Assembly: GCA_045645205.1 (NCBI GenBank)
Contig: JAZRIJ010000033.1
Coordinates: 1-11,006, forward strand
Reading direction: 5' to 3'
DNA: 11,006 bases
Source of the DNA: RGIG1995 sp045645205
Lineage (GTDB): Bacteria; Bacillota; Clostridia; Oscillospirales; CAG-272
Positions 6,933 through 11,006 of the stretch are shown here, piece by piece; position 1 is the first letter of the stretch, and each line of letters begins with the position of its first letter. The translations under genes were made by a program, and so were the position numbers. The notes under the pieces are model-generated. The model saw only the letters and a list, made by a program, of their open reading frames with translations. It searched no databases and was not told the origin of the DNA.

Positions 6933-8216
6933 GTGTCCTACATAAATAAAAAGTATATCAAAAATGTGGGTGTATATTTTTTTAGTGCGGCTCTTTCTGT
7001 TCTTTTGATTTTTTATATACTGTATCATTTATTTGCCGGTATGGACAAGGATATTGAAACAACCCCTGCTGTTATTGCTACAAAGGCAAACAGTATTGTA
7101 CTTGAGGCGTACGTCTTAAGAGATGAAACTGTTTTGTTGGCAAGTCAAGAGGGGGGGGTCAATTATCTTTTCGATGATGGAGAAAAAGTTAGTTCCGGTG
7201 CTGTTGTTGCAAATATTTATTCCGGTGTGGGCGCCGAAGAGGTTGCAGACCGTATACTTGCTATAGACAAGAGGGTTGATGTGCTTGAAAACAGTGGGGT
7301 TTCCAAAAATACCACTAAAAGTGATTCTATTTTGATAGATTCTAAGATAAATGAGCTCTTTTATTTGCTCCGTGATAAAATAGAAGACGGTGATTTTGAA
7401 TATGCCTTATACAGAAAGGACGAGCTTCTTACTTTTCTCAATAAGAGGCAGGTGTTGACTCAAAATATTTCGGGATATGATGACCAAATAACTGCACTTA
7501 AGGATGAGCGAGATGCATTAACCGGACAGCTTATAAATCTTGAAGAAAATATAACCGTATCACGCTCTGGATATTTTTATTCCGATGTTGATGGGTATGA
7601 GGGGATTTTTGATGTTTCGGGAATTGATTCTATGACAATCGAGTCATATGACAGAATTGTTAATTCCGAACCAAAAGATCTTTCGGGTACACTTACTGTC
7701 GGAAAAATTGTTAATTCTACTGAGTGGTATATTATGTCCGAAATAAGTAAAGAACAGTTGAAAAGTTTTACTGAAGGGAATTCATATAGCATTTTATTTC
7801 CGTATAATTCGGATGTTTCGGTGGCGATGAATGTACATAGAATTATTAGAGAAAACGGTAGCGATAGAGTCATATTAATATTTAAGACAAATTTCATGCC
7901 TGAAAACTTTAATTACTTGAGGAAACAGAATATACAAATAGTCGAAGAAAGCTACACTGGATACAAGGTTCCTGCCAACGCTGTTCGTGTTGTGGAAGGC
8001 GTGGAGGGCGTTTACATTTTAAGCGGTAATACAGTTGTTTTTAAAGAAATATCGGTTCTTGCTGAGCAGGATGGCTTCTTTATTGTAAAGGAACAACCGA
8101 CATACCTTGATGATGAATTTTACTATAAAAAGCTTGGACTTTACGATATGATCATTACAGCCGGAAAGAATTTATATGACGGAAAAATAATCAGTAATGC
8201 CGGGGGGGCTTCATGA
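6933..8216 (+). CDS. HlyD-like membrane-anchored periplasmic-adaptor-type protein
   Basis: This is a single-pass membrane protein resembling the membrane-fusion (HlyD/RND-adaptor-related) proteins encoded in Clostridia. Residues 1-10 are basic and 11-33 form one hydrophobic segment, so the rest should face outside. Residues about 45-98 look like the first half of a barrel-sandwich (lipoyl-like) domain. Residues about 100-205 are charged and helical, the usual hairpin position. Residues about 250-385 hold the beta-rich part, including YKVPANAVRVV...GVYIL and VVFKEISVL blocks typical of HlyD_2-type C-termini. No ABC or RND partner is nearby, and the stop overlaps the ylmE start by four bases. 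The GTG at 6933 is the first usable start, but AGAGGG runs into it; spacing would suit an ATA codon at 6942 better. The true function is unknown; a role tied to envelope growth or division is only suggested by context. Confidence 0.75.
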   Translation: MSYINKKYIKNVGVYFFSAALSVLLIFYILYHLFAGMDKDIETTPAVIATKANSIVLEAYVLRDETVLLASQEGGVNYLFDDGEKVSSGAVVANIYSGVGAEEVADRILAIDKRVDVLENSGVSKNTTKSDSILIDSKINELFYLLRDKIEDGDFEYALYRKDELLTFLNKRQVLTQNISGYDDQITALKDERDALTGQLINLEENITVSRSGYFYSDVDGYEGIFDVSGIDSMTIESYDRIVNSEPKDLSGTLTVGKIVNSTEWYIMSEISKEQLKSFTEGNSYSILFPYNSDVSVAMNVHRIIRENGSDRVILIFKTNFMPENFNYLRKQNIQIVEESYTGYKVPANAVRVVEGVEGVYILSGNTVVFKEISVLAEQDGFFIVKEQPTYLDDEFYYKKLGLYDMIITAGKNLYDGKIISNAGGAS

Positions 8217-8938
8217 CAGTACAGGAATTGAACAATAAAACAAAAGAAATGCTCAAGAATAATGTTGAGTCGGTTAAATCAAAAATTGCAGAATTAAAAA
8301 CAAATAACGGAATAGAAAAAAATATTACTCTGCTTGCTGCAACCAAGACCGTTCATGCTGATGTGATAAATTATGTTACACAGGAACTGGGAATTACGGA
8401 TATTGGCGAAAACAAGGTCCAGGAGCTTCTCGAGAAATATAACAAACTTGATTTGAATGGTATTAAACTTCATTTTATCGGAAAGCTGCAAACCAACAAA
8501 GTCAAGTATATAATTGATAAAGTTGATATGATTCATTCTCTTGACAGCCTTAAGCTTGCAAAAGAAATTGACTCAAGAGCCAAAAAAATTGGAAGAGTCA
8601 TCGATGTTTTGGTTGAAATAAACAGTGGCAGAGAAGAGAATAAGTCAGGTATATTTCCCGAAGATGTTCCTGAATTTATAAACAGTTTGACGGAATTTGA
8701 CAACATTCGTGTTAAAGGATTTATGACAATAGCTCCTGTTTGTGCCGAAAAAGAAGAATATAGAAAATATTTTAAAGAAACTTATTCGATTTTTATTGAC
8801 AATTTGCAAAATAAACCTCATAATATAGATGTGGAGTTTTTATCTATGGGAATGACCGACAGCTACACCGTTGCCATTGAAGAGGGGAGCGATATAGTTA
8901 GAATTGGTTCGGCGATTTTTGGCTCACGTTATAATTAA
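8213..8938 (+). CDS. ylmE: PLP homeostasis protein, YggS/YlmE family
   Basis: This is a cytosolic pyridoxal-phosphate-binding protein with the alanine-racemase-like TIM barrel fold but no known enzyme reaction; the family keeps PLP and amino/keto-acid pools balanced. The 241 residues carry the family blocks: LLAATKT at 40-46 with the PLP lysine K45, IGENKVQE, HFIGKLQTNK, VLVEINSGREENKSG, GFMTIAP, and LSMGMTDSYTVAIEEGSD followed by VRIGSAIFG near the C-terminus. Its ATG lies inside the stop of the HlyD-like gene (ATGA), with a G-rich ribosome site at 8203-8208, so the two are translationally coupled. sepF follows after 29 bases, as in the ylm cluster of Gram-positive bacteria. The family is certain; the precise role in this cluster is not established. 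Confidence 0.95.
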   Translation: MTVQELNNKTKEMLKNNVESVKSKIAELKTNNGIEKNITLLAATKTVHADVINYVTQELGITDIGENKVQELLEKYNKLDLNGIKLHFIGKLQTNKVKYIIDKVDMIHSLDSLKLAKEIDSRAKKIGRVIDVLVEINSGREENKSGIFPEDVPEFINSLTEFDNIRVKGFMTIAPVCAEKEEYRKYFKETYSIFIDNLQNKPHNIDVEFLSMGMTDSYTVAIEEGSDIVRIGSAIFGSRYN

Positions 8939-8967
8939 AAAATATATAAATTTTTTGGAGGGTAAAA

Positions 8968-9447
8968 ATGGCAAACGTATTTGACAAAATTAAGGGATTT
9001 GTAAACCCCGACAGCATCAACGATAACTATGATGATGACTATGATTTTATAGACGAAGAAGAGGACGGACAGAACACTTACAGTGACTCGTCATATCAAT
9101 CTCAGTCATTTCAGTCAGCAGGCGGCGCGGGCATGAGCCTCAACGGTAATGCTTTGGAACTTAAGGTTATTCGCCCTGACCGCTTTGAAAGTGTTTCTCA
9201 GATTGCTGACCATCTTCTTAACAAGCGCACGGTAGTTCTCAACCTTGAAGCTACAAACAAGGAAACAAGCAGAAGAATTATTGACTTCCTGAGTGGTGTT
9301 GCTTATTCTATAAGTGGCAATCTTAAGAGAGTTGCAAACAATACTTTTGTTATAACTCCTTGCAATGTTGATGTATCGCATGATGTACAGGAAAACCAGA
9401 AAATACAGCAGAAGGCTCAGAGCGGCGATATCTACGATAATCTTTAA
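8968..9447 (+). CDS. sepF: Cell division protein SepF
   Basis: SepF (YlmF) tethers the FtsZ ring to the membrane and bundles FtsZ filaments at the division site. Residues 1-13 (MANVFDKIKGFVN) can form the expected amphipathic membrane-targeting helix. Residues about 17-62 are an acidic and then Ser/Gln/Gly-rich linker. Residues about 63-136 are the conserved globular SepF domain (LKVIRPDRFES, VVLNLEATNKE, RRIIDFLSGVAYSISGNLKRVANNTFVITP). A short charged tail follows. Length (159) and domain order are normal. A strong GGAGGG ribosome site (8957-8962) precedes the ATG. The codons look richer in C-ending forms (AAC, GAC, CGC) than in neighbouring genes, which may mean high expression. ftsZ itself is not in the window. 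Confidence 0.96.
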   Translation: MANVFDKIKGFVNPDSINDNYDDDYDFIDEEEDGQNTYSDSSYQSQSFQSAGGAGMSLNGNALELKVIRPDRFESVSQIADHLLNKRTVVLNLEATNKETSRRIIDFLSGVAYSISGNLKRVANNTFVITPCNVDVSHDVQENQKIQQKAQSGDIYDNL

Positions 9448-9483
9448 TTATTGCTTTGCTGAAAATTTTATAATGAATATCAT

Positions 9484-9523
9484 TCTACCCGACCGCCTTT
9501 TATTAAGTGTACGGTCGGGTAGA
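9484..9523. repeat. GC-rich inverted repeat between sepF and ylmG
   Basis: A perfect 12-bp inverted repeat (9484-9495 with 9512-9523) with a 16-base spacer would form a stable hairpin in the transcript. It sits in the 128-base gap after sepF, in a block where most other gaps are under 60 bases. No continuous T-run follows (GATAAAGTTG...), so it is not a standard terminator. It could attenuate transcription, protect the sepF 3' end, or be one copy of a scattered palindromic repeat. Confidence 0.75.
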
Positions 9524-9575
9524 TAAAGTTGTTTTATAGTGTATTTTGTTTTTCTGATACGGAGTGTTTTAGGTT

Positions 9576-9845
9576 TTGGATCAGTTATTAATGTTATTTG
9601 CGGCAATTGTTCGCTGTTTAATATATGCCTATGACATATGCTTATTGATTAGGGCAATTATGTCTTGGTTTCCCGGGAGCGGAGACGGTGCTCTCGGAGA
9701 TTTTATATATTCGATTACAGAGCCGTTGGTTTCTTTTATCAGGAACACTGTGATTAACAGAATTCGTCCACTGAGAGACTTTCCTCTTGATTTATCATTG
9801 TTTTTTTCTTGTATTCTGTTAAGTGTTCTACTGATGTTTCTATAA
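9576..9845 (+). CDS. ylmG: YggT-family small membrane protein, YlmG-like
   Basis: This 89-residue integral membrane protein of the YggT/YlmG family is encoded next to sepF in Gram-positives and has been linked to division-site, nucleoid and membrane organisation. It has two hydrophobic segments (about 3-27 and 70-89). Between them is the family segment RAIMSWFPGSGDG...DFIYSITEPLVSFIRN, followed by an RIRPLRDFPLDLS stretch. The start is probably TTG at 9576 with GGAG at 9561-9564, eleven bases upstream. The first in-frame ATG (9591) would remove the first residues of membrane segment one and has no clear ribosome site. The weak start and the hairpin upstream suggest lower output than SepF. divIVA follows after 22 bases; ylmH, usual at this place in Bacillus, is missing. 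Confidence 0.88.
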   Translation: MDQLLMLFAAIVRCLIYAYDICLLIRAIMSWFPGSGDGALGDFIYSITEPLVSFIRNTVINRIRPLRDFPLDLSLFFSCILLSVLLMFL

Positions 9846-9867
9846 TATTAGAGTAGAGGTGTAAATT

Positions 9868-10776
9868 ATGCTTCCCCCATACGAATTAAAAAACAAAGAG
9901 TTTTCAAAGGTTATGCGTGGCTATAATACTGCAGAAGTTGATGAACATATAAGTTTTATTATTGAGAAATATACAGAGCTTTACAGAGAAAATGATGAGC
10001 TTGAAAGAAAGCTGAAGACAGCGTATGCAAAGCTTGATGAAATAAAGAGCGAAGAAGAGTCAATCAGAAGTGCTATGGTCAATGCGCAGAGAGCAAGCGC
10101 GAAGATCATGACAGAGGCAAATGATAGGGCTGATATTATCATCAACACTGCTCGAAAGAGCTGTGATAGGATTCTTTCGGATTTTCGTAAGAAGATCCAG
10201 GAAGAGAGAGTTATTCTTGTCGGTCTTAACACAGCTATTGCTGAATTTAAAGAAAAGTTGTTTAAGACATACAATTCTCACATTTCTTTTATAGAGGGTA
10301 TAGACCTTCTTGATGAAGATGAGATAATTAAATATGCTTTGTCTGATGAAAACTATACATCTGCTGTAGTGCAAAATATTAAGCAAGAGATACTTGAAAT
10401 GACAAAATATGGGGAAGTTGAGAAATCCCAGTCTGACAATTCCACAGACGGTTCTTTTGTTGAGGCTACTCTCGTTACCCAAGAGCCTGTATTAAGAGCT
10501 ACAAATGTTAAAGACACAATAAAAGAGCTTAATAAGCGTTTTTTAGATGAGTCTGAAGAAGAAAAAAATGTTTCTGGTGATAAAAAAGAGATTTTATCGC
10601 AGGAGGCTGAAGCTGAAAAAGAGTATGGAGAGATGCTAAAACAACTTGGTATTGCAGATGCTGTAGATTTAAATGCAGGAGGAAGCAACAATTCACCACG
10701 AAGCGATGAATTTAATAAGGCTTATAAAACACCGGATAATTACGGTGAGATAATAAAGAAAAAATTTAAGAAATGA
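9868..10776 (+). CDS. divIVA: DivIVA-family septum/pole coiled-coil protein
   Basis: DivIVA-family proteins gather at negatively curved membrane (septa and poles) and recruit division or cell-wall factors. Residues 1-40 match the lipid-binding N-terminal domain (PPYELKNKEFSKVMRGYNTAEVDEHI). A long heptad-rich coiled coil covers about 30-135. A second helical stretch (about 150-182) and a mostly charged, low-complexity tail (about 183-302, rich in E, K, S, D) follow. At 302 residues it is much longer than B. subtilis DivIVA (164), mainly through this tail. The Phe17 that enters the membrane in B. subtilis is replaced here by Met16, while the adjacent Arg (R17) and Gly-Tyr are kept. A ribosome site (AGAGGTG) precedes the ATG. 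The position between ylmG and ileS supports the call. Confidence 0.92.
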   Translation: MLPPYELKNKEFSKVMRGYNTAEVDEHISFIIEKYTELYRENDELERKLKTAYAKLDEIKSEEESIRSAMVNAQRASAKIMTEANDRADIIINTARKSCDRILSDFRKKIQEERVILVGLNTAIAEFKEKLFKTYNSHISFIEGIDLLDEDEIIKYALSDENYTSAVVQNIKQEILEMTKYGEVEKSQSDNSTDGSFVEATLVTQEPVLRATNVKDTIKELNKRFLDESEEEKNVSGDKKEILSQEAEAEKEYGEMLKQLGIADAVDLNAGGSNNSPRSDEFNKAYKTPDNYGEIIKKKFKK

Positions 10777-10834
10777 TATTTGCTGTTAGATCAAATATAT
10801 ATGACATTTAATAAAGGAGTTTATAAAAACAGAT

Positions 10835-11006
10835 ATGGCTACCGATTTCAAACAAACACTTAATTTGCCTTCAACCGATTTTTCTATGAAAGCAAATTTA
10901 CCCCAAAAGGAACCCCAGTTACTTGAAAAATGGGAAGTAATGGGCGTATACAATGCTATGTTGGAAAGAAATAAAGGTAAACCTTCGTTTATACTTCATG
11001 ACGGCC
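10835..11006 (+). CDS. ileS: Isoleucyl-tRNA synthetase, N-terminal part (runs off the window)
   Basis: Translation from the ATG at 10835 gives 57 residues before the window ends. They match the N-terminus of class I isoleucyl-tRNA synthetases: KQTLNLPSTDFSMKANLPQKEP, then EKWEVMGVY and KPSFILHDG, just before the expected PPYANGxxHxGH signature. The enzyme charges tRNA-Ile and edits Val-tRNA. An AAAGGAG ribosome site at 10813-10819 is 15 bases before the ATG, a long spacing. The 58-base gap after divIVA has no room for a T-box leader, so ileS is probably co-transcribed with the division genes, as in the divIVA-ileS order of Bacillus. Confidence 0.95.
   Translation, partial: MATDFKQTLNLPSTDFSMKANLPQKEPQLLEKWEVMGVYNAMLERNKGKPSFILHDG

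Noticed and set aside
9469..9487. Fur-box-like palindrome (14 of 19 matches to the classic Fur consensus) overlapping a TATAAT hexamer downstream of sepF
   Set aside because: AT-rich DNA gives such matches by chance. No -35 box accompanies the TATAAT, and iron control of ylmG-divIVA has no support from context.

Overview
The window is AT-rich, densely coded chromosomal DNA. It most likely comes from an endospore-forming member of the Clostridia (Bacillota). The evidence is Gram-positive gene content (a SepF/YlmG/DivIVA division cluster leading into ileS), a LysM-LysM-GH18 protein of the spore-cortex SleL/YaaH type, consensus sigma-A promoters and strong Shine-Dalgarno (SD) sites. No mobile element, CRISPR array, tRNA or rRNA was seen. 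Genus and species cannot be read from this sequence.

Layout: (1) 1-1382, ahcY (S-adenosylhomocysteine hydrolase) as a single-gene unit, with a near-perfect promoter and its own terminator. (2) 1430-2731, a spore-type LysM/GH18 glycosidase. (3) 2746-2784, a hairpin between convergent genes that can end transcription from both sides. (4) 4763-2791 on the minus strand, the lysine/diaminopimelate genes dapA-dapB. They are preceded by a lysine riboswitch: promoter, aptamer with recognisable P1-P5 and kissing loop, antiterminator and intrinsic terminator. (5) 4856-6873 on the plus strand, queA-miaA, two tRNA anticodon-loop modification enzymes (position 34 queuosine and A37 isopentenylation). (6) 6870-11006 on the plus strand, a new extended -10 promoter followed by an orphan HlyD-like membrane protein, ylmE (PLP homeostasis), sepF, ylmG, divIVA and the 5' end of ileS. 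This resembles the Bacillus subtilis ylmE-sepF-ylmG-ylmH-divIVA-ileS order, but ylmH is absent and the HlyD-like gene sits at the front.

How the parts work together: dapA and dapB make the diaminopimelate/lysine precursor, and the riboswitch would shut them off when lysine is plentiful. The division block encodes the FtsZ-ring anchor SepF, a pole/septum coiled-coil protein and small membrane partners. The most interesting points are the unusually legible lysine riboswitch, the overlapping head-to-head promoters that may make dapAB and queA-miaA transcription compete, and the orphan HlyD-like protein translationally coupled to the division genes. I found no clearly novel multi-gene system; the window looks mostly like housekeeping DNA with interesting regulation.
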